This document shows, in pieces, positions 33,151 through 44,194 of a DNA stretch of 64,000 bases (its first letter is position 1; each line of letters starts with the position of its first letter). A model generated the notes under the pieces. It was not told the origin of the DNA, ran no database searches, and worked only from the letters and a program-made list of their open reading frames with translations. Source of the DNA: Notamacropus eugenii (lineage: Eukaryota; Chordata; Mammalia; Diprotodontia; Macropodidae); NCBI RefSeq assembly GCF_028372415.1, contig NC_092872.1, positions 92,796,575 to 92,860,574 on the forward strand, in the 5' to 3' direction. Made by a program: the position numbers and the translations under genes.

Positions 33151-34520
33151 AGAAGCTAGGACATGTTTCAGATGATATTCTTCCTTTTGTGGGATAGAGA
33201 ACATTTGTGAACTGTTTCTTTTTCCATCTACATAAAAAAAACAAGCATTTGTTCTTTACTTCTAACTTGCAATACATCTCAGAGTCACTTCAGAAAAAAA
33301 AGACTGCTTGTTCTCCCTTATCCCTACCAGGGGGAAAAAAATTAACCATGGCATATTTTCTCAAGGACACTTGATTTCAATAACTTTTGCTGCTTTTTGA
33401 GTTCCTTTATTCCTCCTTGCTTTTCTTCTCTCTTTGAGACCACTTAGTCTCATGAAAGAGGAGAGGAGTTCGTGCCATCATTCAGAGCCTGTCTCTTATG
33501 AAACAACTGGGCACATTGGCAAGGGAGAGCTGGGCAGCTTCAAAAGGGAGCAAAGCCAGGTGTTAATCACTGCTCTGAACGTGACTTTCTTTATAGTTAA
33601 TTGGCAGGAAGTGATTATGAATGAGTTGAAAAGCAAGATGAAAAGAGGGGCAAAATAATAGCACAGAGAAAATGAAGAGGCAGCCATTTCAACTTTGTTC
33701 CATTTTTGGGTATTGGGAAATGTCACTTCAGAGTTTTCTTAAATTTCTTAATCTTGTTTCCACTGCATCTTTGCTTCTAACCTCTATTATGTATTGTGTG
33801 TGTGTGCGTGTGCATGCATGCATGTGTGTGTGTTTTAATTCCCATTGGGTTTTTTTCTCTTCTTACAAGACATTTCTAAAATCCTGACTCAGAATATCAT
33901 TCTTCTTCTGCAATGGCATATGTGTAATTTGCTTTTCTTAAAGTAGGAGGCTGAATTTGAATCTATTAATTTGTTTTGTAGAAAAATCTGTTTCCTGTAA
34001 TCACAGTAATCAATCTGTGTGGTTGCTGTAACTTTAATTTTCCTTTTAATATATTGGTCAAACAGAAATGAACATCACATACTCTTTTTCTCACAGGCAT
34101 TTTGTTTACTGGTCTGGTGCCTATACTGGGTATAAAAATAATTTGGCCAACTTCTTTCCTCCATGGTGGGGAATATACACTCCTCTTCACCTCCTGCTTT
34201 CTCCCCTTCTTATTCCATTATACCATAGCCAAGGAGTCTATATTGAAATTTTAGGTTTTAGGCCAGGTTTGCAGAGGCGGAACCATAAGAAGAGATCAGG
34301 AGAGTGGCAGAGGAAGAAGTTTTCTCTATTTTTTTCTTCCCCTGCTCTTCCAACTTGAATGGGAACAGTAGAATTCAAGGGTCTTAATATGACCCTTGAG
34401 TAAAGAAATGTTGTTTTCTGACCTTTGTTTGGGACTTCAGGATGATAAATCCTTGACTGACAGGTATGTCACAAAATGGGGCCTATAAATTTCCACTGTA
34501 AATTAGTTGGCAGTTCACCT
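33151..34520. other. Unclassified 1.4-kb stretch with a TG microsatellite
   Basis: A (TG)n/(TGCA)n run lies at 33797-33832. The frames at 33434-33658, 33496-33726 and 34068-34358 show no recognisable domains. No familiar repeat otherwise. Confidence 0.45.
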
Positions 34521-34741
34521 ATGCGGGGGAGGGACCTGCAGTCTGGAGACTACATGTGGCCCTCTAGATTCTCAAGTGCAGCCCTTTGACTGAATCCAAA
34601 CTTCACAGAACAAATCACCTTAATAAAAGGGGATAAAAAAATAAAAGAATTTGTTCTGTGAAGTTTGGATTCAGTCAAAAGGTTGCACTTGAGGATCTAG
34701 AGGGCCACATATGGCCTCCAGGCCATGGATTCCCGACTGCT
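34521..34741. mobile_element. Palindromic hAT-type MITE
   Basis: The left half ('catgtggccctctagattct', 'agccctttgactgaatccaa', 'cttcacagaacaaat') is repeated in inverse in the right half ('atttgttctgtgaagtttgg' onward to 'gagggccacatatggcc'). Only about 25-30 bp of A-rich spacer lies between. The ends resemble hAT-Charlie-type terminal repeats ('ggcctccaggccatgg'). There is no coding capacity. The palindrome is nearly full length, so transcription would give a long hairpin. Confidence 0.8.
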
Positions 34742-35234
34742 TTCTCATCTCCTTCTAAAAGAGACTTGGAAAAATATCTGCTATTATTTAAAATAATATT
34801 TAATATGGTCTGGTAATAAATTGAGTACCTTGCTTTGAATATTGGCTTTTGCTTTAAAGATGGTGCATTGAAAACAGATGAGCTTAAAAAATAGGAATAA
34901 AGAAAAGCAGAGCAGGTGGTTAATGTTTAAATAGAAGCTTGTCTCTGAAACTGACTTGAACAAGGCTTTCTTTGTGCCTCAGAGCTCCTAATATGCTATG
35001 GAAGGAATAACCTTCAGCCTCCCTTTTCTGGCTTCACTTTTTCTTGGGGATGGTGCTTTGGCTGTTACCTCTTAGGAACAAATGTGCACATCTTGGGAGC
35101 AGAATTTTTTTCAGCTGCTCTACATAGAAAGGATTACAAATAAAGAAAGGTGTTTAAAAAATCAATGACATGAACTTTTAAGAAGAGATGGACTTGGAAT
35201 GCTACTGGTTTAATCTCTTCCAAGTGAGATCAGT
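34742..35234. other. Unclassified intergenic sequence
   Basis: No gene or familiar repeat recognised. Confidence 0.4.
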
Positions 35235-35410
35235 CACAAAATCTCAGCTGAAAGGAACCTTAGAGGTCATCTAGTGCAATTACTGAATTTTACAGATGAA
35301 GGAACTGAGGTTCAGAGAAGATAAGTGAATCACTTGCCCAAGATCACATAACTTTTTACTGGCAGAGCTGTGATTATCAGCCAGGTGTTCTGATTCTTAG
35401 TCCAGTGGTC
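35235..35410 (-). mobile_element. MIR/CORE-SINE
   Basis: 'ctgaaaggaaccttagaggt', 'gaaggaactgaggttcagag' and 'cttgcccaagatcacataac' read as a minus-strand MIR-type SINE. Confidence 0.7.
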
Positions 35411-36154
35411 CCCAATGAAAAAGGAGATTAGATTGAACAAATACTATTCTGATTATTAACTATTTGCAAAAACAGGACAAATCAATTGTAGATGAGAATT
35501 GATGAGCCACTGCTGAATATAAATTAAGTGCAGTCAGATAGAAACAAAATTAATTAGATCTAACTAGTTGTTATACAATGGTTAGCTAAGCATTTCTATC
35601 ATATTTATCTTCAAAAAAATGACATAAGTGGAAATACATGCACGTAAAGAGACTGTATTGTGAAAAGAATTTTTAAAAAAAGCACTGAGAAAATTGAGGA
35701 GGCTTTTCTTTAGCTAAGAAACTTGACTTTCAAGAGGAAATAAAGGATAAAGAATGCAAACAGCTGGTATTTGCTGGGTTATTGACAATAAATCTTATTC
35801 CAAGGCCACTAAAAAGTCACACTTACTGTAGCAAGGTTCCTGTTTACTGTTTTCCTTAGCAAGGAAAAGAAGGTATAGAAGGGAAGGAAGAGAAGAGATT
35901 AGGAAAGGAGGGGAAAAGAGGGAGAGAAGAAGGAATTATTAAAAACCCATGTCTATATAGTTCAAAGTAAAATGATGACTTGGCAATGAAATAATTCTGT
36001 TGCCTTCAGGTTCCAGAATGAAGCTTCATTAATTCTAAAATTATTCAGTTTGATTGGCTTTATGTTGTGTCTGGAATGGTGATTCTTTTGGAAAAAGAAA
36101 CTCCCTCTGGCAAAGCGAACCGACAGTTAGTCTTAGAGAATTCCTCAAGGGTAC
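35411..36154. other. Unclassified sequence with purine tract
   Basis: A purine-rich GGAAG/GAGA stretch lies at about 35860-35935. Nothing else is recognised. Confidence 0.45.
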
Positions 36155-36250
36155 CAACAAATTAAGTGACTTGACCATGATAGATCGAATATGTCAGGGG
36201 CAAGATTGAACTCAATTCTTCTTGACTCTAAGGCGACCCCTCCATTCTCT
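36155..36250 (-). mobile_element. SINE head fragment
   Basis: 'ggcaagattgaactcaattc' and 'ttcttgactctaaggcgacc' match the reverse complement of a tRNA-SINE/MIR head. Short and diverged. Confidence 0.45.
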
Positions 36251-36389
36251 ACAGTAGGATATTTCTTTTGGTTGTTTACAGAAAATTGAATTAACTGGAT
36301 CACTGTTAACTTTCTACTTTGGGTTTATATTTATCATTCATTCATTCATTTACATCTCTTTATTTGGTTCTTTCTGTGTCTTTTTTCTG

Positions 36390-36392
<3 letters not shown>

Positions 36393-36441
<49 letters not shown>
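36393..36441. repeat. (GT)n microsatellite
   Basis: About 24 uninterrupted GT units. It generates artefactual Cys/Val open frames on the plus strand. Confidence 0.98.
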
Positions 36442-36442
<1 letters not shown>

Positions 36443-37559
36443 TGAAAGGGGATTCTACATCTCTATATTCTATGTCTGTGCTCCTGTCCATTTCTGGGTA
36501 CTGGTGTCTCTATACTCCCTTAGTATTTTTCCTCTCTCTGTGTCTTTCTTCATATTTATCTTTGTTTATCTCACAGACTATCTATCTTCCTGCCTTTATT
36601 ATCTTTTCTTTCCCTTCTCTCTCTGTTTCTCTACTTAATTGTTCATAATATAGGACTTAAGTACAGATTTTATTATGCTATATTTATTGAATATAATTTT
36701 ATGTTCCCTGTTCTTAATTTAAAAAGCAAAGGAGTGGAATAATTTATGTTTCTTTTGGGAACTCGCCCTGCCCCCCCCAAATCCTGATCGAATTAAATTG
36801 CTTTCTTTTCTTCTTCAGTCCTTGATTCTTTCTTCCCCTGTCGTGTCAGTGGCTTGAAAGCCACTTTATTAAAACAGAAATAAGGTCTCCCTTTCCTGTT
36901 CAAGACAGTTCAGGCTGAAATGGACCAGGCATGGAAATCAGGGATGATTTGAATGAAGGTAATTCTCTTCCTCTCAAGTTCTGAGATTTGCAAAAGAAAG
37001 AAAAAGAATTTCATCCAATGAGAGAAGTCTCCCTGACTCTGTGTAAATCTAGGTGCACAAATCTTGAGTGTGCAAATTTTTGTGCAAATTCTAAATGATG
37101 GAGTCTAGTCTTCTAATTCATGAAGCATAAAAAGGATCTGAATTCATTGGAGGTTTCATTTATTTTCTGTTTGTCAGCACAGGTCAAATAAATGGAAATG
37201 AGTGATAATCTGATACATTTGGTCCATGTAAGAACCCATTTTAAATAATTCAGGAAAAAACCTGTTTTTCTCTAAAGCAGCTTTTACATCTGAGTTATGT
37301 CGACAGTTCTTTTAATCTCTAATTGCATTTTGTCTATGTGAATGTAGCATCTTCTTGGAGATGCAAGATGAATAAGACATCCCCCTCCTCCACCCCCAGT
37401 TCCCCGTCTTTAGAGTAGGTATAGATGTTCTCTGACGGTTTCCTGACTGTAAAGAGGAAACTTTTAGTTGGATATTAAACTAGAATTCCATGGATGTAGT
37501 AATGGATGCTCCTGGCCCTGAACCCTCTCCTTCCTGTTGGCCTTGAGGTATAAGGATAG
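36442..37559. other. Unclassified intergenic sequence
   Basis: A pyrimidine-rich part lies at 36520-36640. No gene or familiar repeat is recognised. Confidence 0.4.
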
Positions 37560-37815
37560 TTCCATGCAGCTAGATGGAGCAATGAATAGAGCATTTGACC
37601 TGGAGTCAGGAAGATCTGAGTTCAAATCCAGTCTCAGACACTTACCAGCTGTGTGACCCTGGACAAATCATTTAACTTCTGTTAGCCTTTGTTTCCTCAA
37701 CTATAAAGTGAGTATAATAGTAACAGCTACTTTTGAGGATTGTTGTGGAGAGCAAATGAGATAATACTTGTAAAATGCTTGGTACAGTGTCTGGCACATA
37801 GGTATTTAATAAATC
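37560..37815 (+). mobile_element. tRNA-derived SINE, full length
   Basis: Head 'catgcagctagatggagcaa', 'gagtcaggaagatctgagtt', 'cttaccagctgtgtgaccct' and tail 'gtacagtgtctggcacatag', ending 'ttaataaat'. A TTCC microsatellite begins at its 3' end. Confidence 0.85.
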
Positions 37816-37909
37816 TTCCTTCCTTCCTTCCTTCCTTCCTTCCTTCCTTCCTTCCTTCCTTCCTTCCTTCCTTCCTTCCTTCCTTCCTTCCTTCCTTCCT
37901 TCCTTCCTT
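37816..37909. repeat. (TTCC)n microsatellite at a SINE 3' end
   Basis: About 23 nearly perfect TTCC units start exactly at the end of the SINE tail. This implies tail slippage as the origin. The Leu/Pro/Ser frame across it is an artefact. Confidence 0.97.
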
Positions 37910-38299
37910 TTTTCCTCTATAAAACCTGTAAGTTTAGATGATGGGGGTGAAGTGCCTTTCTTCCTCCCCTTCCATCATCATTACCATATTCTCTTACGTA
38001 AGCCTATTTGGGATGGGATTTGCCTTCTTTCCTTTGCTTCAGGGCTCCATGAGATCTTGAAAGGCATTTGTTGTCTTTCCCCCTTTCTAAGTATCAGAGA
38101 AATAGTGCTGACACCTGGAATAGCTGCTACACTTTTAAAAGTGAATATTTTTTATTTTTAATAAGGAATTCTGATTAGTCTGGCAAGACAGCTGCATGGC
38201 CTCAAGAATTTTGGTTTTGATGATGACCCAATGTATACCTTGAACCTAGAGTATGTTTCTGGGAATCCACAATTAAGTGGGAGGACTTGGACATCACAA
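37910..38299. other. Unclassified intergenic sequence
   Basis: No gene or familiar repeat recognised. Confidence 0.4.
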
Positions 38300-38460
38300 A
38301 GATGTATTAAATACCTATGTGTTGAATACTGTGTTAAGCACTGAGAGATATATGAAGAAAAATAAAATGTCCCTGCCCTCAAGGAGTTTGTTATACTTGA
38401 GCAGAAAAGATAAGACATCAAACAAATAAAATACCAGCTGCTTTAGGAGTTCAGAGGATT
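38300..38460 (-). mobile_element. L2 LINE 3' end
   Basis: 'tactgtgttaagcactgaga' and 'tccctgccctcaaggagttt' are diagnostic of a minus-strand L2 end. Confidence 0.7.
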
Positions 38461-38474
38461 GAAGTGATAAAAAA

Positions 38475-39238
38475 AAATCGTTAAATTGTAGAGTTGGAAG
38501 GGACCTGCGCATCCATCTGTTCCAATTTAGGCCACAAAATCTCCACATCCCTCCATACCTGATTAGCGGCTCTCCATTCTCTGCTTAGAGCCCAGTAGTG
38601 GGGGGCGCCCACTGCCACTGGAGGCAGCTCATTCTACTTTTATTACAAAGTTTTTCCTTAAAACAAGCCTAAATTTACCCTTTTGTAACTTTCCTTCACT
38701 ACTCCTTGTTTTGCCTTCTGGAACCGAATAGAACGATTTTAATCTTTCTTACACATGATAGCTTTTCACCCCTCAAGTCTCCTCTAGGCTGAATATCCTC
38801 AGTTCTTTCAACTGCTCCTCATACAGCATGGACCTGAAACCCATCATCAGTCTAGTGGCTCTCCTCTGGGTGTGTTCCATCTTATTAACGTATTTCCTAA
38901 AATGGGCCTCCCAGAGCTGAACACAATACCTCAGATATGTTTCTGCTAGGGCACAGTTTAATGGGACCAGCTCCTCTTTATTTCTGGAAATGATTTCTCT
39001 ATTAATACAGTCCAAAAATCACATTAGTTTTTCTTTCTTTCTTTCTTTCTTTTTTTTTTTTTTGCAGCCACATCACACAGTTGACTCAAAATGAGCTTAT
39101 AATTCATTATAATTCCCAGATCTTTTTCAGGCAAGCTATTAACTCACTATGCCTTCTCCATCTTATACTTTTAAAGTAAATTTTTTCCTCTATAGTATTG
39201 TAATATTCTGTATTATTCTTGTTAAATTTAATCTTAAA
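38475..39238 (-). mobile_element. CR1/L3 LINE, C-terminal RT and 3' part
   Basis: The minus-strand frame at 38773-39015 reads EELVPLNCALAETYLRYCVQ, then FRKYVNKMEHTQRRATRLM, then YEEQLKELRIFSLEE. These are the characteristic C-terminal blocks of CR1/L3 reverse transcriptase. The 3' region extends to 38475. A (CTTT)n/poly(T) run at 39025-39064 interrupts it. The same relic resumes at 40100 and 41640. Confidence 0.85.
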
Positions 39239-39239
39239 G

Positions 39240-39450
39240 AGGCAGGGTCAGAGTCAGGAAGACCCAGATTTAAGGACCACTTTTGGCATACACTGATAGT
39301 GTGACCTGGGGTGAGACCCTTAACCTTTCATTGCACCAATTAACTCTCTAAGACTATAGGTTGCCAAATAGTAGTTGATGTTCATTGGTAGATGTGGTTT
39401 TCCTATTATGAGTCCTCTACACTAATGAAAAATAGCACATCCAGACAAAT
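39240..39450 (+). mobile_element. SINE copy inserted in the CR1 relic
   Basis: 'cagagtcaggaagacccaga', 'gtgtgacctggggtgagacc', 'ctctctaagactatagg' and the tail near 39420 match the 'ctctaagact' SINE family. A TA/CA-rich run follows at 39470-39560. Confidence 0.7.
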
Positions 39451-39564
39451 TCATACAAACATACATACATAGACATAGATATACACACACACACACACAT
39501 ATATAGATATATATATACATCCATATATAATATTATATATGTTACATATATTATATTGTGGCAT

Positions 39565-40060
39565 TTAAATAAGTTTGAGAAACATAATTTCTGGGTAGTT
39601 TAATCATTTTATTAATAAGGCCAGCATGTTTATTAATAAAAGGATGGTCACCTGGCTGTCTCCCTTAGACCAAAGACCAAAGTGGGGTCACAATTTATGT
39701 GCCATTTGAAGAGTAGGTGTTTCTGAGGTTGTCAATCAGCTCTGATTGGCTAGCACTTGCTGGGAGAATGAATGTTACCATAAAAGGGTGGGATATATCA
39801 CAAGGATCTTGGAGTATGAGACCTGAATCACCCAGATTTTGGTCAAAAAGATTGATCAATTTCCATATCACGTGTATGACAAAAGGGAGAATCACCACTT
39901 CCCTAGACTTGTCTGAGCAAAGAGAAGGCAGGAAAGCACCCATTACCCCAAACTTAGAATTTCTTTGCTGTCTGATTTGATCTCAGCCTGGATAAATCTT
40001 TAAGAAAGATTTCCCACATTGGTTGATTTCTGGATGAGGAAGTAGAAAAGGGGAAAAACC
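39565..40060. other. Unidentified insertion, possibly LTR-like
   Basis: This 0.5-kb block lies between the SINE and the resumption of CR1 sequence, so it is probably a separate insertion. It has two close 'tttattaataa' motifs at 39608-39642 and no long frame. I could not match it to a named family. Confidence 0.35.
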
Positions 40061-40099
40061 TTGGTTCTAATTCAATAATTAGTCATTAATACCAGAGAG

Positions 40100-40625
40100 A
40101 AATAATCATTTCTCACAATACATTATCAGATTTAGTACAAGGTTCTAGCCTGTCAAAACCTTTTAGAATCCTAAATCTGTCATCCAAGTGTTAGTTACTC
40201 CCCTTAGCATTGTGTCCTTTGTAAGTAGGATAAACTTGCCTTCTAAATGATTGATAAATAGATTAAACAGCAAAGGGTCAAGCAGAGATTCCCAGGGCCT
40301 TCTACTGGATGCCTTCCCAGAACATTAATAAATACTCTTAGCATCTAGTCAGTTTTGAGTCTATCTGTTGTCTATAGTACATCTCTCTATTTTCTCCACA
40401 AGAACAGAAAGAAATATTTAATTTTTTTGTTAAAATCCAGGTAAATAATATCTATAGCATTTTTCTAAACTCCCAATTTAGTAAAAAAGGAAATGTGGTT
40501 AGTTTGATATGGCCTATTCTGAATAAAACCAGCTGACTCTTTGTCATTACTATTTCCTTTTCTAGATTTTAAAAAATTAATAATTTCCTCAATAATGTTT
40601 GTAAAATATATATAGTTGGGCTGTA
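40100..40625 (-). mobile_element. CR1/L3 LINE, central RT domain
   Basis: On the minus strand, pieces read QTNHISFFTKLG, then AIDIIYLDFNKK (the block normally ...VYLDFSKAF), then DPLLFNLFINHLEGKFI. The catalytic F-A-D-D-T block has decayed to L-T-K-D-T near 40215-40235. The order confirms one minus-strand element from 41860 to 38475. Confidence 0.8.
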
Positions 40626-41359
40626 TCATATAAAGGCATGTAGCCTACATATGGTCTAGAGCGATATCTGATGTGGAATCTCGCCCACCCCACCTTGAAG
40701 GGAGATTGATTTCTGAGGGCCCCACTTGTTTATCTCCTACAGGGCTGTTACACTAGAATTACATTTATATACCCCACTTCCAATATTGCTAATCCAGGGG
40801 TTCAGGATAAAAGCCATTTCCCCTGGGAGGATAACACTTAAGTTTACTCTCACCAGTTTGGCTCTTTTCCACCAAACATTGGTTACACAACAGACTATCA
40901 TAAGTACTTAATAGATCTCTTTATCAAAGTAAGCAGTAAGGAGAAATTAGAGAAGTTATACAGATTAGAGTGGAGGTTAGGATATACAAGAGTCAATGAG
41001 CCCTTTGGAAGCAAGATAAGATCTCACTTCAACCAAGGAAAGAGAGGACAATCTCACCACAGGGAATATACTCATAGTAGTCTCTAAGATTATAGACTTT
41101 GAGAATCAAGGGCTGTATTGGGGACTGGTTTTCCCATATGTCTGTAGCCTTGGGGAGATTTCCAGTTCACCATTTAAAAGTTTACACTTGCCTTTTTTGT
41201 CTCCCATCTCTCTTGGACTTCTCTTCCAAAATCTCTCCTATAATCTGAGGTCATGTCTCACATATGCTTTATCTCCACTTTCCATCAACAGTTTTGTTTG
41301 GTTTGGACTCAATGGAACATCATACCTCCTGGTTCTTCCCTCCCTCTCCCACTTTTCAG
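40626..41359. other. Unidentified insertion splitting the CR1 relic
   Basis: The flanks are CR1 on both sides, so most of this stretch should be inserted sequence. It has no recognised family or long frame. Confidence 0.35.
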
Positions 41360-41490
41360 CTTCCTTTTGTGCATTGTAAACTCTTAGAGGGGAGACATTG
41401 TCTTTCTTTTTCTTATTTGTATCTCCAGCACTTAGCACAGTGCCTGATACATATAATAAGAACTTAATAAATGTTTTTTGAATTAAATTG
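41360..41490 (+). mobile_element. L2 LINE 3' end
   Basis: 'cattgtaaactcttagaggg', 'tgtatctccagcacttagca', 'cagtgcctgatacatataat' and 'aacttaataaatg' give a clear L2 3' end on the plus strand. Confidence 0.8.
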
Positions 41491-41639
41491 ATTTGAACTA
41501 TCTGCATCATTGAGGATTCAGAGAACTCTCCTTTAAATAGGAGTCCCATGACTCCTTTTGCATAGATAGCACCATGCACCTTTTCACAGGGCTATCCTGT
41601 AGGTAACTGCTCCCATCTTTGGTGGGATTGGGGTTATAG

Positions 41640-41860
41640 GCTCTTAAATTTTGCTAAGAGCTGAAACCAAAATCACTAGTCTCTTGCTTGTGACTTCAAC
41701 TCTCCCCTTTTGGGGAATATTTGGATATACTTTCCTTTTTCCAGTTCTCTAGTACTTGTTCTGTTCTCCATGATCGTTCAAATATCACTGATGGTAACTT
41801 AACCATATTCATCAATTCTTTCTGTAAATCTTCATTTCTAACTTATTCTTTGCTAATCAT
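41640..41860 (-). mobile_element. CR1/L3 LINE, N-terminal RT blocks
   Basis: The minus strand reads LPSVIFERSWRTEQVLENWK then SISKYSPKGE, matching the CR1 block usually of the form ...IFEKSWRSGEVPEDWKKA. This is the 5'-most identifiable part of the split relic. Confidence 0.75.
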
Positions 41861-41930
41861 CTTTAATTGTGGTTTAAGTATTTAAAGGACAATTTTTACC
41901 CTTAGATTCGAAAGCACACTAATAAATTAC

Positions 41931-42492
41931 TGTAAGGGTAATTTAAGGTTCATGGTGGGTGGGGAGAAGAGTTAAAGATCTTCCCCACCCATTAATAGGC
42001 CTCAATACCTTTTGTTAATTTCTGTTGAGGCACTGGGTCAGAGTGTCCTGCCCTTTGGCTTTGAAAAGTGTATAAATACTCTGAGGTGAGTTTTGTTTTG
42101 GGGGTTACTCATTGGAAATGTTTGTTTGGCCAGACTAGACTCTGGGCAGCTGCTAAGGAACCCCCCAGCTTTGAAAACCCAGATGTTGGTGCTTCTTTCT
42201 CTGGTAATTATGTATGCATATAATGGTCAGACAGTTGGATTTGTCTGTTGATCTGTGATGTACGTATTGTTTATAGTCAAACAGTTGGAATCCCTGTCTG
42301 TTGATTTTTATTTCTATGTATTTTCTCTGAATTTCACTGTGCTGACTTTTCCCTCTGAACTAAGTCGATAATATATGTGTGTCTGATTAAAGTAGATTGT
42401 TGACCCCTCGAAAGTTGCTTTCCTTTTATAAAAGCAGATCTAAGAACCTGTACAGCAGACCCTCCTGTGTATATCAGGGTCCTGCTGTTACA
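41931..42492 (+). mobile_element. Solo LTR of an endogenous retrovirus
   Basis: A 562-bp unit begins TGTAA (41931) and ends TTACA (42492), with matching inverted termini. A perfect 5-bp target duplication ATTAC flanks it (41926-41930 and 42493-42497). A TATA-like 'gtataaatactc' lies at about 42070. An ATTAAA-type signal in 'ctgattaaagtag' lies at about 42383, and the T/C-rich end resembles U5. No internal retroviral sequence or second LTR follows, so this is a solo LTR from recombination. It sits directly beside the CR1 relic. The class is not determined. Confidence 0.75.
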
Positions 42493-42497
42493 ATTAC

Positions 42498-43059
42498 AGA
42501 TAGCTTGCATGTTGAAATAATGTTTGCTTCATACCAAGAAATAAAAAAAATAAAAAACCCAACAGTGTTTTTGAATGTGCCAAGCAATTGTGATGAGTAC
42601 ATAAAAAACAGCGCTAATGTTAAAAGATGGAATTCAGTCTACCTGGTGACTTAGAAAATAGACTCTAATATGTGTATCTGTTTTAAAGGGTTATTTATAA
42701 GACTTCTGCTATCTGTGAGCTATTATGCTTTTACTCTATCTTGCAGTAAGGAAAGGTCAGTGTGGCTTAAAATATGCTTCTTACCTTTATACTTTACTTA
42801 CTAAGGATTCTGTTTTGTATAACTGCTGGTTATTAGAAACTGCTGTTTTGAGTATGTATATACAAATTTAAACCACTTATATATTGCTTTTATCACACTT
42901 AGAAATCACTTGCTTAAATGTCATGATTTGAAAAAAAATTGTAAATCCAGGTTCTGGAAAACTTATGCCAAAATTAATTAGATTTTCCCATTATTGATTA
43001 TTTAAAGCTGAAGATTAAGGTCTTCTCCAAAGCACCAACATCCTTTTACCAGTATTCCA
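42498..43059. other. Unclassified intergenic sequence
   Basis: No gene or familiar repeat recognised. The frame at 42397-42654 starts inside the LTR and has no domain. Confidence 0.4.
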
Positions 43060-43400
43060 AGTATATGATGTATACCTCTCCAATTTTATGTTCCTGATAA
43101 AATTCTTTGGGACCCTTCACTTTAACTAAACTGTTCTACATAGGCCTGGATGTTCCTGTGTCATATTCTTGTATGTTTGCTTACCTCTCACCACATATGC
43201 AATCTGCTTCCTTCTTGAATTTAAGGCCTATCTACCCTTCAAGTCTACAATAAGTTGTACCTGCTCAGTGAAGCTTTCCTAGACCAATCTGGCCCTCAGT
43301 GATTCAGCTTCTCCTGAGTTTGTATAGCCTTGATTGGACACTGTCATTTATGTGAAATCTTGTACTGTTGTGGGAAAAAAGTTGGCTGAAGTTTTTGATC
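43060..43400 (+). mobile_element. L2 LINE body fragment
   Basis: 'cttcaagtctacaataagtt', 'cagtgaagctttcctagacc' and 'gcttctcctgagtttgtata' correspond to the L2 block just upstream of its 3' end, plus orientation. Confidence 0.55.
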
Positions 43401-43611
43401 CCAAATTGCTTGAAAACATGTTTATCTAATTCTCAGTCATACATAATTTCCTTTATGTATGCTTCAGTGCAATGACATTTGGGGTTTTTTGGAAGAAAAG
43501 TTAAGTTTTATTTGGATATCTTCAACTAGATAAATCTAGTATATAGAACAAGAAGGTTTGACCTTAAGGAATGATGATTTCAAATATATTTATTGTTATT
43601 CTTTCTTCCCA

Positions 43612-43876
43612 CAAAGCTGTCCCTTCTATGTTGCTGTTTCTCAGGCGAGTCTGACTCTCCATGACCCTATGTGGGATTTTCTTGGAAGACATACTGGAGT
43701 GGTTTGTAATTCTTTCTCCAGCTCATTTTACCGATAAGGAACTGAGGCAAACAGGGTTAAATGACTTGCTCAGGGCCCCACAGCTAGCAAGTATCTGAGA
43801 CGAGATTTGAATTAATGAAGATGAGCTTTTTGGTTCAAAGCCCAGTGCTCTATCTACTATGCCATCTACCTGTCCC
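43612..43876 (-). mobile_element. tRNA-derived SINE, full length
   Basis: Minus-strand copy of the 1371-1618 family: 'cgagtctgactctccatgac', 'actggagtggtttgtaattc', 'ggttaaatgacttgctcagg' and head end 'atgccatctacctgtccc'. Confidence 0.85.
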
Positions 43877-44194
43877 TTCTATGGGTGTTCATCAATAGAA
43901 CGATGTCCATAGATAACTGTCAAATGTCTTTCTGTTTAAAGCTGTGATTTCTGACTGTGATGTGTGCAGGTGTGGCTAAAAACACTCAAAAGAAGAGCTG
44001 TTACATGATTACTTGTAATATGATTTCATGCTGTGTATAATTAAAGAATATTTACTAATTGGGGATGATAATTGTTCTCTGCATTGTTTGTAATCCAGCT
44101 TTATCTAACGTTTGTCATCCTGTCTCTGGCTGCCTTATTCTAAGTTGGTCTGTTTGTTTTCTGCTCCAAGTAGGAGAGTTTCAGGGAATTCGAT

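Noticed and set aside
36319..36648. 109-codon plus-strand frame with a hydrophobic, Cys/Val-rich stretch
   Set aside because: The Cys-Val run is the (GT)n microsatellite, and the rest is pyrimidine-rich low-complexity sequence.
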